Positions 1-7,382 of a DNA stretch of 64,000 bases are shown one piece after another. The translations under genes and the position numbers were made by a program. Source of the stretch: Burkholderiales bacterium (GTDB lineage Bacteria > Pseudomonadota > Gammaproteobacteria > Burkholderiales > JAEUOS01). Where the stretch lies: NCBI GenBank assembly GCA_947473125.1, contig CANJDH010000011.1, positions 1 through 64,000 of the forward strand, in the 5' to 3' direction. The notes beneath the pieces were generated by a model. The model made no database searches and was not told the DNA's origin. It saw nothing but the letters and a program-made list of their open reading frames with translations. The number at the start of each line of letters is the position of its first letter. Within the stretch, counting starts at the first letter, position 1.

Positions 1-194
1 CTCTCTACACTTTTCTACAGATGTTGTCGCTCTCAACTTTCGAGAAATTCGAGCTTTCATGCGCCTTTGCGCCCGATCCTCGTACAAGCATTTCACCTGA
101 TCCCGCTAACCAATTGAATCTGTTCGACAATTAACCGGACGCCACTGATATTGCATAGAGAAAAAACTATATTTTATGAAACTTCCCCGATGCT
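1..194. other. Non-coding left edge
   Basis: No convincing gene is seen in the first 194 bases. The stretch is more AT-rich than the genes to its right and lies downstream of the leftward terC gene. I see no clear GC hairpin followed by a T run, so no terminator is called. It may hold the promoter of a gene outside the window. Confidence 0.4.
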
Positions 195-1178
195 TCACGT
201 CGTAGTGATGACACGCGTTTTGGCCAGTGAGAAGAGCACGCCGCCCAGGATCAACCCGAAAGTGACGCTCAGAGACACCACCGGCGGGATCTTGCCGATG
301 ATGCCCACCAGGAAAATCTTGGCGCCAATGAAAATCAGCACCAGGGCCAATGCGTACTTGAGATACTTGAAGCGGTGAATCATGGCTGCAAGGGCGAAGT
401 ACAGTGCGCGCAGCCCCAGGATTGCGAAGATATTCGAGGTGTAGACAATAAACGGATCCTGCGTGATGGCGAAGATGGCTGGCACGCTGTCAACTGCGAA
501 CACCAGGTCGGCCAACTCGATCAACACCAGGGCGAGGAACAGCGGTGTGGCGAACCAGGTTACCGCTCCCTCCTGCTTGGGGTCGGGCTGCCGCACCCAG
601 AAACGGTTGCCGTGCAGGTCGTTGGTGATATTCAGGTGGCCGCGCATCCACCTTAGTATCGGATTCTTCTCCAGGTCCATCGGTTTTTCCGACATGGTCA
701 GCATCTTGACGCCAGTAATGAGAAGGAATGCGCCGAACACGTAGAGAATCCAGCTGAACTGGGAGACCAGTGTGGCGCCCAACCCGATCATGATCGCGCG
801 CAGCACGATCACGCCCATGATTCCCCAGAACAGGACGCGATGCTGGTAGATGCGTGGGACAGCGAAGAAGCCGAAGATCACCGCGATCAGGAACACGTTG
901 TCCATCGAAAGCGATTTCTCGATCAGGAAGCCGGTGAAGTAGTCCATGCCGCTGGTCGCGCCCATGTACCACCAGACCCAGACGCCGAACAGAAGCCCCA
1001 TGCTGATATAGCCGGCCGAAAGCAAAAGGCTTTCCTTGACGCTGATCTCCCGTTCGTCCTTGTGCAGGACGCCCAAGTCAAACGCCAGCAGGGACATCAC
1101 GATCAGGACGAACGACACCCACACCCACACCGGGGTGCCAAGAAAGTCGTTGGTCAGAAACAGCGGCAGGCTATCCAT
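195..1178 (-). CDS. terC: TerC/Alx family integral membrane protein
   Basis: This 327-residue polytopic inner-membrane protein belongs to the TerC/Alx family, whose members handle metal stress (tellurite resistance, manganese export). The length is typical for Alx-like proteins. The family signature is visible: a hydrophobic first helix, then a segment with acidic residues ending SLSMDNVFLIAVIFGFF, and a second acidic segment around ELADLVFAVDSVPAIFAI. The conserved membrane Asp and Glu residues are therefore present. It is the last gene of a leftward set behind the TerB-like gene (41 bp gap). The ATG at 1178 lacks a strong ribosome site, so translation may depend on upstream genes. I saw no yybP-ykoY manganese riboswitch upstream. 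The exact substrate is unknown. Confidence 0.9.
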   Translation of the reverse strand: MDSLPLFLTNDFLGTPVWVWVSFVLIVMSLLAFDLGVLHKDEREISVKESLLLSAGYISMGLLFGVWVWWYMGATSGMDYFTGFLIEKSLSMDNVFLIAVIFGFFAVPRIYQHRVLFWGIMGVIVLRAIMIGLGATLVSQFSWILYVFGAFLLITGVKMLTMSEKPMDLEKNPILRWMRGHLNITNDLHGNRFWVRQPDPKQEGAVTWFATPLFLALVLIELADLVFAVDSVPAIFAITQDPFIVYTSNIFAILGLRALYFALAAMIHRFKYLKYALALVLIFIGAKIFLVGIIGKIPPVVSLSVTFGLILGGVLFSLAKTRVITTT

Positions 1179-1219
1179 GATGAGCAGTGGTCAGTGAATA
1201 AAGTGAGGGGCGAAATGCG

Positions 1220-1684
1220 TCAATGACAATCGACGGTCCTGCGGCCGGCAGGTGGTTGTGAGGGGCGCAGGGCGCGCAGGGCGGATTCGATGTTGCGGTC
1301 ATCGATGCTCCAGTGTTGCAGGGCCTCTGCCAGCAGCGTCACTTCGCCGTCATGAATGACATCGTCGGCGTAGGCGGCTTCCAGGCAAATGCTAAAAAGC
1401 CGGTGCCGCAGCGCCGGCTCGTCTACTTCATTCAATACGGCCTTGATCTGATCGGGCGATATCCGGATGTCGGCGCGCCCCTGATCAAGGCGATCCTGTA
1501 GAAGATCGGCACAAAGATCCTGCATGACCTGACGCAGCATGGCCGGGTTCAGGTGCAGGCTGGCGTACGCGTCTGCCTCCTGCAGGGCATGCATTTCTGC
1601 CGCTTTCAGATTGCCGTCCGCGATCAGGGTCAGTGCAACGATTCGCGCTGCTGCCAGCGGGCTGTTGTTGGGGTAGGAACGCAT
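1220..1684 (-). CDS. TerB-like tellurite-resistance domain protein
   Basis: This 154-residue, mostly alpha-helical soluble protein fits the TerB/TerB-like fold. It has acidic, metal-binding-type positions in two helical hairpins (ADGNLKAAEMHALQEADAYA and YADDVIHDGEVTLLAEALQ), each starting a helix with D/E residues as in TerB repeats. The frame stays open further upstream, but the ATG at 1684 is preceded by GGAGA at a good distance and starts the conserved part, so this start is chosen. It sits between a small membrane protein and terC, which supports a shared metal-stress or envelope role. The family call rests on motif resemblance only. Confidence 0.7.
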   Translation of the reverse strand: MRSYPNNSPLAAARIVALTLIADGNLKAAEMHALQEADAYASLHLNPAMLRQVMQDLCADLLQDRLDQGRADIRISPDQIKAVLNEVDEPALRHRLFSICLEAAYADDVIHDGEVTLLAEALQHWSIDDRNIESALRALRPSQPPAGRRTVDCH

Positions 1685-1740
1685 GGTGGTGATCTCCGTT
1701 TGGGTGAGGGGAAGGTGGTGGTGCGTGTGTGTGGTGCGTT

Positions 1741-2133
1741 TCAGGTGCGGGCGCTGCGCTCGGTGGGTAGACCAAAACGCCGGACGAACCAGGAGGCTGC
1801 AGCGGCGCCAGTCAACAGCACGAGAACGCCAAGCCCCCACAAAATCCAGATCGCCGGCGTGAGCCAATCCACCAGAAAAGGGGCTTGCCCAGCCAGCCAG
1901 ACTGCCCCCTGCGCGGCCTGCGTCAGCAGAGGGCCTACCGATTCGGTTACGCCGGCGGGCAGCCAGGGAGCAAGCCATTCCGGCATCGGCAACTCCGTAC
2001 TTGGTATGGACAAGTCGCCCAGCTTGCCCGCGTTCTGCAGCGCCCAGGTAAGGAGCGCGCCAACGGCCCAACTTGCCGCTGTCCACATAGCCAGAAGCAG
2101 GCTGGCCAGAACCCAGATCAGGGCCATCAACAT
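1741..2133 (-). CDS. Small hydrophobic membrane protein, first gene of the ter-like unit
   Basis: This 130-residue protein has a hydrophobic N-terminal helix (residues about 3-30), a Pro/Trp-rich middle that looks amphipathic or extracytoplasmic, and a second strong membrane helix (about 93-118) followed by an Arg-rich tail. That predicts two membrane passes with both ends in the cytoplasm. I do not recognise the family. It begins the leftward run that continues with the TerB-like and TerC genes, and faces the LysR-type regulator across 145 bp, so it is probably co-regulated with them. Confidence 0.65.
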   Translation of the reverse strand: MLMALIWVLASLLLAMWTAASWAVGALLTWALQNAGKLGDLSIPSTELPMPEWLAPWLPAGVTESVGPLLTQAAQGAVWLAGQAPFLVDWLTPAIWILWGLGVLVLLTGAAAASWFVRRFGLPTERSART

Positions 2134-2177
2134 GTCTTGTTCTCCGTGTGTGATGAATGCATGGACGCTACGATAGG

Positions 2178-2249
2178 GGTTCGCAGGTTTCGAAAAAATA
2201 AGATTATTTGATAGTATTGGTTCGTAAAAACCGAACTTACAAGCGAACC
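2178..2249. promoter_or_regulatory. GGTTCG/CGAACC repeats, candidate LysR-type operator
   Basis: In the divergent gap between the small membrane gene and the LysR-type gene, GGTTCG occurs at 2178-2183 and 2219-2224. The reverse form CGAAC(C) occurs at 2232-2236 and 2244-2249. The pair GTTCG-N7-CGAAC at 2220-2236 is an inverted repeat of the spacing used by LysR-type regulators. An AT-rich stretch lies just left of it. Binding by the neighbouring NhaR-like protein is inferred from position only. Confidence 0.45.
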
Positions 2250-2278
2250 TTCAACCTGTCTGTGGAGACTGCCTGACC

Positions 2279-3169
2279 ATGCTGCCCGTCAACTATCGGC
2301 ATTTGCATTACTTCTGGGTGGTCGCCAAGGAGGGTGGCATCGCCCGTGCTGCAGAACGGCTGGATATGGCGGTGCAGACGGTCAGTGCGCAGGTTCATGA
2401 ACTGGAACGTTCGCTCGGACATGCCCTGCTGCGTGGTGCCGGGCGCGGCGTCGAATTGACCGACGCCGGCAAGGCTGCACTGCATCTGGCCGAGCAGATC
2501 TTTCAGCTGGGCGAGCAGTTGCCGGGAACTGTGCGCGATGCAGCGAGCCGGCCTCGCGTGAGGCTCAGCGTCGGCATTTCGGATGGCTTGCCCAAACCGG
2601 TGGTGCGTCAACTGCTGCAACCGATCCTCAAGACAGCGAACCTCCACCTGATCTGCCACGAAGGCGAGTTCGACCCGCTGCTGGCCGAACTGGCATTGCA
2701 CAAGTTTGATGTGCTGCTGTCAGATCGTGCGGCGCCGAAGAATCCGAACCTGAAGGTGTTCAGTCACCACATGGGGAGCACGCCGATCGCCTGGTTTGCC
2801 GCCGCCGGAACCAACATACCCGCCAGGACGCGCTTTCCACAGTGCCTGGAGGTGCTCCCGGTTCTGCTGCCAACGGGGCACTCCGAAGTGCGCTTGTTGC
2901 TGGACGAGTGGTTCCGCCGCGAACACCTGCTGCCAAGAATTGTCGGGGAATTCGAGGACAGTGCATCACTCATGACATTCGGCACCGGCGGCTTGGGGGT
3001 GTTTCCAGCGCCGGAGTCTCTCGCCCGGGAGCTGGCGCGCACCCATGGGGCGAAAGAGATCGGGCGCTGCGCCGATGTGTCCGAGCACTTTTACGCGATC
3101 TCGGCGCAACGCCGCGTCGTGCACCCACTGGTGCAGTCCATCCTGCGCGCCGCCAGTCCGCAAAACTAG
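2279..3169 (+). CDS. NhaR-like LysR-family transcriptional regulator
   Basis: This 296-residue LysR-type regulator has a winged helix-turn-helix in residues 1-65 (NYRHLHYFWVVAKEGGIARA, then TVSAQVHELERSLGHALL) and a periplasmic-binding-like effector domain from about residue 90. The N-terminal YRHLHYFW pattern and the C-terminal GEFEDSASLM and EIGRCADVSEHFYAI segments resemble NhaR, the activator of the E. coli Na+/H+ antiporter gene, as I remember that sequence. No antiporter gene is nearby. Instead it is divergent from the TerB/TerC unit, which is its most likely target. The ATG at 2279 follows a GGAG about 11 bases upstream. Confidence 0.85.
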   Translation: MLPVNYRHLHYFWVVAKEGGIARAAERLDMAVQTVSAQVHELERSLGHALLRGAGRGVELTDAGKAALHLAEQIFQLGEQLPGTVRDAASRPRVRLSVGISDGLPKPVVRQLLQPILKTANLHLICHEGEFDPLLAELALHKFDVLLSDRAAPKNPNLKVFSHHMGSTPIAWFAAAGTNIPARTRFPQCLEVLPVLLPTGHSEVRLLLDEWFRREHLLPRIVGEFEDSASLMTFGTGGLGVFPAPESLARELARTHGAKEIGRCADVSEHFYAISAQRRVVHPLVQSILRAASPQN

Positions 3170-3190
3170 CGGGCAAAGACCGCCCGAAAG

Positions 3191-4114
3191 CTACGCCGGC
3201 CTCCAGCCTTTGGGAACGCGCGGCTTGTCGATTTTGGCGAAGGTGCACATCACATCCGCGATGCCGGAAAAATCGAGCGCGCCGAAATCGGCTGCGCGCG
3301 CCTGGCTGAAGGCCTCGCGCACGGCAGCACCGACCGGCATCGGCACCTTGGCCGCATGGGCCGCGTTCATGATCAGCGAAATGTCTTTGTGCGCCAGGTC
3401 TATCGTGAATCCGGGCGTAGTGTCGCCGGCCAGCACCTTGGATGGGAAGTTCATGCGCAACTGCCCATTGTTGGCCGAAGTACCGAGCAGTACTTGCATG
3501 GTCTTGACCAAATCGAGTCCAAAACGCTGCGAAAGTGCCAGCGCTTCTCCATTCACCTGGGTGAGCGTGATCGCCACATAGTTGTTGACCAGCTTGGTGC
3601 GCCCCCCCGTGCCCACCGGGCCACAGTGATAAAACGCGTTACCCATGGCATCGAGCAAGGGTTTGATGCGGGCGTAATCGGTATCGCTGGCACCGACCAT
3701 GAACAGGCACTCGGCGCGGTCGGCATGCTCGGCCAGGCGCCCGACCGGTGCATCGACCATGGTCAGGCCGTGTTGTTGCGCGGCGACGCTGAGCAGGTCG
3801 GTGGCGAGCGGGTCGATGGTGCTCATGTCCATGAACAGCGACCCCTTGGCGGCGTTGGCAAACACGCCGTCCTTACCCAGGGCCACCAGCTCGACCTCGA
3901 CCGAGGACGGCAGCATGGTGACGATGATGCTGCACTGTTTTGCCACGTCGGCGACGCTGGCGCCGGCCCGGGCGCCGGCGGCGACCAGAGTCGCGACCGC
4001 TTCCGCGCTGATGTCGAGCACCACCAGCTCGAAGCCCTTCTTGACCAGGTGGGTCGCCATCGGACGCCCCATGCGCCCGAGCCCGATGAAGCCGATTTTT
4101 TCCGTTGCTGCCAT
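3191..4114 (-). CDS. YihU-like 3-hydroxyacid dehydrogenase (3-HIBADH family)
   Basis: This 307-residue NAD(P)-dependent reductase of the 3-hydroxyisobutyrate dehydrogenase family has the Rossmann motif GFIGLGRMGRPMA at the start and the catalytic Lys in GTGGRTKLVNNY. The substrate loop reads VDAPVGRLAEHA rather than the usual DAPVSGG. A VGR loop, the following NNY, and the VPMPVGAAVREAFSQARAA segment match what I remember of YihU, the E. coli 3-sulfolactaldehyde reductase. A sulfonate or gamma-hydroxybutyrate-type substrate is possible. No other sulfoquinovose genes are nearby. The start at 4114 (MAATEKIGF) follows a GGGAG site; the open frame upstream is unlikely to be used. Confidence 0.85.
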   Translation of the reverse strand: MAATEKIGFIGLGRMGRPMATHLVKKGFELVVLDISAEAVATLVAAGARAGASVADVAKQCSIIVTMLPSSVEVELVALGKDGVFANAAKGSLFMDMSTIDPLATDLLSVAAQQHGLTMVDAPVGRLAEHADRAECLFMVGASDTDYARIKPLLDAMGNAFYHCGPVGTGGRTKLVNNYVAITLTQVNGEALALSQRFGLDLVKTMQVLLGTSANNGQLRMNFPSKVLAGDTTPGFTIDLAHKDISLIMNAAHAAKVPMPVGAAVREAFSQARAADFGALDFSGIADVMCTFAKIDKPRVPKGWRPA

Positions 4115-4211
4115 TGCTGCGTCTCCCGTGGTGGTTGTGGGGCAGAGAGTAGCCGAAAAACCCTTTGCGCCAGAACCGCTTGGTCCCAGTCTTTTGTGCG
4201 CAATGGTGATT

Positions 4212-4247
4212 TTGTTCACAGACGGCACGCGCCGGCGGCGCTATAGT
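4212..4247 (+). promoter_or_regulatory. Candidate promoter of small RNA 1
   Basis: TATAGT at 4242-4247 is a good -10 element, and the start point would fall near 4254. A TTGTTC/TTCACA stretch at 4212-4220 is the only -35-like sequence, but the spacing (21-24 bp) is longer than ideal. A similar TTCAC plus TAAAGTGCAG arrangement precedes the second candidate RNA near 7265, which is the main reason to take it seriously. Confidence 0.4.
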
Positions 4248-4253
4248 GCGGTT

Positions 4254-4329
4254 TCTCCTCTGGCATTTCTCCTGCCGCCAGGCAGGCAAAGGCCGCTTCA
4301 AGCCGCAACCCTCTGGTTGCGGCTTTTTT
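4254..4329 (+). ncRNA. Candidate small RNA 1 with CUCCU motifs and intrinsic terminator
   Basis: A rightward transcript of about 76 nt is predicted between two leftward genes. It would start after the TATAGT box and end at a perfect 11-bp hairpin (4300-4310 with 4315-4325) followed by six T. No plus-strand gene follows, so the terminator must serve a separate RNA. The unpaired 5' part carries TCTCCTC and TTCTCCTGCC, which are complementary to Shine-Dalgarno sequences. The RNA near 7277 has the same length and order of parts (GCRGTT, C/T-rich CTCCT motifs, AGGCAA, terminator). Family and targets are unknown to me. Confidence 0.55.
4300..4329 (+). terminator. Intrinsic terminator of small RNA 1
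   Basis: The stem AAGCCGCAACC / GGTTGCGGCTT (11 bp, loop CTCT) is followed by TTTTTT on the plus strand. On the minus strand the T run is missing after the stem, so it does not fit the flanking leftward genes. Confidence 0.75.
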
Positions 4330-4349
4330 ATGTGTGCCGCAATTGCCCT

Positions 4350-5525
4350 TCAGGCCGCGGTAGGTGCGACGGCAAGCGGCGCTGCATCCAGCAAGTGCTG
4401 CAACAGGTCGCGCACCGGCCGGATCGCATCGCCAAACGGCAGGCGCTCGGAGCCACGGAAAAACAGGCCCTTGTCGATCTCGCCGCGCAGCGCGGCAGCC
4501 AGCTGGTTGTCGATGCAAAACTGGCCGAATTTGGCGATGCCATCGCGCAGGCCGCACTGGATCAGGCAATCGAAAGCGAGGATGCAGCGGGCCCGGGCAC
4601 TGGCGTGGGCCTGCAGGCGCTCCTCGCGCTTGAGGTAGCGCTCCAGCCACGGGGTGCGCACGGCACGCGCCGGCAGGCCGGCAGTGCTCATGAAGGTGAC
4701 GATGTCTTCGGGTTTCGCTTCGGCCAGCACCTTCTTGAAATTCGGATGCGCGTCGCACTCCTGGGTGACGGCGAAGGCGGTGCCCAGTTGCACCGCCCCG
4801 GCACCGAGCGCCAGCAGGTGGCGCACCTTTTGGGGGCTATTGATGCCGCCAGCGGGAATCAGCGGAATCCGGTCACGTTCGATGCCAAGCTCACGGAACA
4901 GCGCAAACACGCCGTCGAGCACGCCTTCGAAATCGAAGCGTGCATCGCCTATATCGTCGATGCGCGCCGCCCCCAGGTGCCCGCCGGCGTAGCGTGGATG
5001 CTCGATCACGATCGCGTCGGGCAGACGCCCGCGGCGCATCCATTTCTTGAGTAGCAGGTTGATCCCGCGCACATCCGACAGAATCGGAATCAGCGCCACG
5101 TCGGGATAGCCGGCGGTCAGTTCCGGCAGGTCGAGCGGCAGGCCGGCGCCGACCACCACTGCATCGGCGCCGCTGGCGCACGATTGGCGCACGTAGGGCT
5201 CGTATTCGGATACGGCGCGCATGATGTTGACGGCGACCATGCCGGCACCGCCGGCCAGCGCCTTCGCCGCCTTGATCTCGCGGTCCAGTGCGGTCAGGTT
5301 GGCCTGGTTGATCAGGGCGCTGTCAAGGCAGCGCCCGGTTTGCGCCATCAGGTCGGGATGGCGCCGGCGCAGGTCCACCGCCGAAATGGTGCCGACAGCG
5401 CCTTGCGCAGCAACCGCGCCTGCGAGGCGATGCGCCGAAACGCCGACGCCCATGCCTCCTTGCACGATGGGCAGCAGGGATTTGCCCTTGATCTTGAGCA
5501 GCGGCAGGTCGGTGGAGAGCATCAT
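4350..5525 (-). CDS. Nitronate monooxygenase / 2-nitropropane dioxygenase family protein
   Basis: This 391-residue FMN-dependent TIM-barrel enzyme belongs to the nitronate monooxygenase family. It shows the N-terminal PIVQGGMGVGVSAHRLAGAV, the phosphate-binding IPAGGINSPQKVRHLLALGA and LGTAFAVTQE. The mid-barrel motif reads YAGGHLGAARIDD, so the active-site His of the GGH motif is present. The C-terminal third (from about residue 290) is longer than in the compact class and resembles the enoyl-reductase-like branch. Two ATG codons (5525 and 5522) start the conserved part; the frame open further upstream is not supported. It lies just downstream of the DUF35/thiolase-like pair and may act in the same acyl or nitro-compound pathway, which is inference. 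Confidence 0.85.
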   Translation of the reverse strand: MMLSTDLPLLKIKGKSLLPIVQGGMGVGVSAHRLAGAVAAQGAVGTISAVDLRRRHPDLMAQTGRCLDSALINQANLTALDREIKAAKALAGGAGMVAVNIMRAVSEYEPYVRQSCASGADAVVVGAGLPLDLPELTAGYPDVALIPILSDVRGINLLLKKWMRRGRLPDAIVIEHPRYAGGHLGAARIDDIGDARFDFEGVLDGVFALFRELGIERDRIPLIPAGGINSPQKVRHLLALGAGAVQLGTAFAVTQECDAHPNFKKVLAEAKPEDIVTFMSTAGLPARAVRTPWLERYLKREERLQAHASARARCILAFDCLIQCGLRDGIAKFGQFCIDNQLAAALRGEIDKGLFFRGSERLPFGDAIRPVRDLLQHLLDAAPLAVAPTAA

Positions 5526-5592
5526 GGACGGACTGGCGGGAGTTTCTACCCGCCCATGATGCGCCGCCACCCGTGACGCCTTTTGATGCAGA

Positions 5593-6015
5593 TCAAACGG
5601 GGGTGAACACCGGCACCTTGATGCCGCCTTCGGTTTCGCGGAACAGTACGCGCACACTTTGGCCGATACGCAGGCTGCCAGGCGCAAAATCAACCAGATT
5701 GGTCATCATCGTGATGCCTTCGTCGAGCGTGACATAGGCGATCGTGTAGGGCACCGGCACGCCGCGGTGCAGGGTGCTGTACGAGTAAATCGTGCCGGTG
5801 CCTTTGGCCGCGATCCATTCGGTGCGATCCGAAAAACAGTACGGACACAGGGCGCGCGGGTAGTAATGCAGTTCGCCGCAGGCATGGCAGGTGCCGACCA
5901 GCAGCGTGCCCCTGGCCGTTGCATCGAAGAACGCCTGGTTCTCCGGGTTGACCAGCGGCGCCGGGAGCTTGCGCTCGGCGTCGACAGGCTTGGGGGTCCG
6001 GGTTTCGATGCTCAT
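5593..6015 (-). CDS. DUF35 (Zn-ribbon plus OB-fold) acyl-CoA-associated protein
   Basis: This 140-residue protein has the two-part DUF35 structure: a rubredoxin-like zinc ribbon with CHACG and CPYC pairs (about residues 43-63), then an OB-fold containing GTGTIYSYSTLHRG and VPYTIAYVTLDEG. DUF35 proteins bind acyl-CoA next to thiolase-fold partners and are needed for activity in steroid side-chain retro-aldolases. It starts at 6015, two bases behind the stop of the thiolase-like gene, so the two are almost certainly co-translated and probably form a complex. Upstream ATG codons in this frame would overlap the thiolase gene and are not used. Confidence 0.9.
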   Translation of the reverse strand: MSIETRTPKPVDAERKLPAPLVNPENQAFFDATARGTLLVGTCHACGELHYYPRALCPYCFSDRTEWIAAKGTGTIYSYSTLHRGVPVPYTIAYVTLDEGITMMTNLVDFAPGSLRIGQSVRVLFRETEGGIKVPVFTPV

Positions 6016-6017
6016 GT

Positions 6018-7184
6018 TCACTCCCGTTCCATGATCAGGGTGGCGCTGCCGTGGCGCGAACCTAGTTGGCCGCCGGTGCCTTGCGCCAGCGCCAGGCGAC
6101 AATTGGGCACCTGCACCTTGGGATGCGCTTCGCCGCGCAGCTGGCGCACCGCCTCGATCACCTTGGTCATGCCGCCGCGATTGGCCGGATGGTTGTTGCA
6201 CAGCCCGCCGCCATCGGTGTTGAACGGCAGCTTGCCCTGGCCGGAGATCAGGTTGCCGTCGGCGACAAACTTGCCACCTTCACCTTTTTTGCAAAAGCCA
6301 AGGTCTTCGATCTGCATCAGCACGGTGATGGTAAAGCTGTCGTAGATCGAAGCGTACTGAATGTCGGCGGGCGTGACGCCGGCCTCGGCAAACGCTGCCG
6401 GACCGGACCACGCCGCACCGGAATAGGTAAGGTCAACCTTGCCGCCCATCTGCCCCTTGACGGCCTCACCCGCACCCCTGATCTTCACCAGCGGACGCTT
6501 CAGGCTCCGTGCGATCTCCGGGCGCGCGACGATCAGCGCCCCGCCGCCATCGCTCACCACGCAACAATCGAGGCGATGCAGCGGATCAGCGATCAACGGG
6601 GACGCGAGCACTTCCTCGACCGTGACAACATCGCGCAACATGGCGTGCGGATTGTGCTGGGCATGGTGCGATGCCGCCACCTTGATCCACGCCAGCTGTT
6701 CGCTGGTGGTGCCGTATTCGTGCATGTGGCGCATCGCCACCATGCCGTAGCCGTTGGCCGTCGCCAGGCCGTAGGAAAATTCAAAGCCGGCATCCGGCGC
6801 AGCGGCGCCGTAATTGCGCGCCTGGGTGCCGGACGAGCCCTCAGAGCGCGGCCGCCCGGCCAGCGTGATCAGCGCCACATTGCACTTGCCCGCAGCGATC
6901 GCCGCAGCCGCATGCGCCACATGGATCAGGTAGGACGAGCCACCCGTATCGGTGGAGTCGACATGGCGCACCTTGAGGCCCATGTAATCGACCATCGAGA
7001 ACGGGCCCAGGCCGGGGGCATCACCGGCACAAAAATAGCCGTCGATGTCGTTTTTGGTCAGGCCGGCGTCGAGCATCGCGCCGCGCGCCGATTCGGCATG
7101 CAACTGTGCGACGGATTTGTCCGGCGCCTTGCGCGTGGGGTGCTCGTACGCGCCGACGATGTAGGCCTTGCCATTGAGGCTCAT
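6018..7184 (-). CDS. Thiolase-fold protein lacking the nucleophilic cysteine (SCP-x type)
   Basis: This 388-residue thiolase-like protein is of the SCP-x/lipid-transfer type. The region that normally carries the nucleophilic Cys reads DSTDTGGSS (about residue 78), with no Cys. The His of the GHP motif is kept in NNHPANRGG, and the usual HD motif is replaced by YDSFT. Such Cys-less proteins paired with DUF35 proteins include the Ltp2 retro-aldolase, which uses tyrosines, so C-C cleavage of a beta-hydroxyacyl-CoA is a reasonable guess; simple thiolysis looks unlikely. It starts at 7184 after a GGAG site and is followed after 2 bp by its DUF35 partner. Confidence 0.88.
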   Translation of the reverse strand: MSLNGKAYIVGAYEHPTRKAPDKSVAQLHAESARGAMLDAGLTKNDIDGYFCAGDAPGLGPFSMVDYMGLKVRHVDSTDTGGSSYLIHVAHAAAAIAAGKCNVALITLAGRPRSEGSSGTQARNYGAAAPDAGFEFSYGLATANGYGMVAMRHMHEYGTTSEQLAWIKVAASHHAQHNPHAMLRDVVTVEEVLASPLIADPLHRLDCCVVSDGGGALIVARPEIARSLKRPLVKIRGAGEAVKGQMGGKVDLTYSGAAWSGPAAFAEAGVTPADIQYASIYDSFTITVLMQIEDLGFCKKGEGGKFVADGNLISGQGKLPFNTDGGGLCNNHPANRGGMTKVIEAVRQLRGEAHPKVQVPNCRLALAQGTGGQLGSRHGSATLIMERE

Positions 7185-7264
7185 TGGGGTAGCAACTCCA
7201 GGTTCAACAGAATTGAAGGTGAAAACACCGTGTTTTCACGAGATGGGTGCGGTACCTGCGGGAA

Positions 7265-7270
7265 TAAAGT
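7265..7270 (+). promoter_or_regulatory. Candidate -10 box of small RNA 2
   Basis: TAAAGT followed by GCAGTTGTCTCC mirrors TATAGT followed by GCGGTTTCTCC in front of small RNA 1. No strong -35 sequence is evident; a TTTTCAC lies about 27-33 bp upstream. Confidence 0.35.
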
Positions 7271-7276
7271 GCAGTT

Positions 7277-7351
7277 GTCTCCTTGTCTTCCTCATCCAAA
7301 GCGAAGGCAATTCAGGGCCGCAGCAATACCCTTGCTGCGGCCTTTTCTTTT
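7277..7351 (+). ncRNA. Candidate small RNA 2, paralogue of small RNA 1
   Basis: This is a predicted rightward RNA of about 75 nt between two leftward genes (thiolase-like start at 7184, Bug stop at 7383). The 5' half is pyrimidine-rich with TCTCCT and TTCCTC, possible anti-Shine-Dalgarno motifs. It is followed by AAGGCAATTCA and a terminator with a perfect 11-bp stem. The layout, length and several short blocks match the candidate at 4254. No plus-strand reading frame or downstream gene explains the terminator. Confidence 0.55.
7316..7351 (+). terminator. Intrinsic terminator of small RNA 2
   Basis: GGCCGCAGCAA (7316-7326) pairs with TTGCTGCGGCC (7332-7342) across a TACCC loop, followed by TTTTCTTTTT. 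The T run is on the plus strand only, opposite to both neighbouring genes. Confidence 0.8.
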
Positions 7352-7382
7352 TGCGTACCGCGCTGTGCATGGCATCGGCAGG

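Noticed and set aside
1178-1220. Manganese yybP-ykoY riboswitch upstream of terC
   Set aside because: Only 41 bp separate terC from the TerB-like gene and no conserved riboswitch core was seen there or upstream of the operon.
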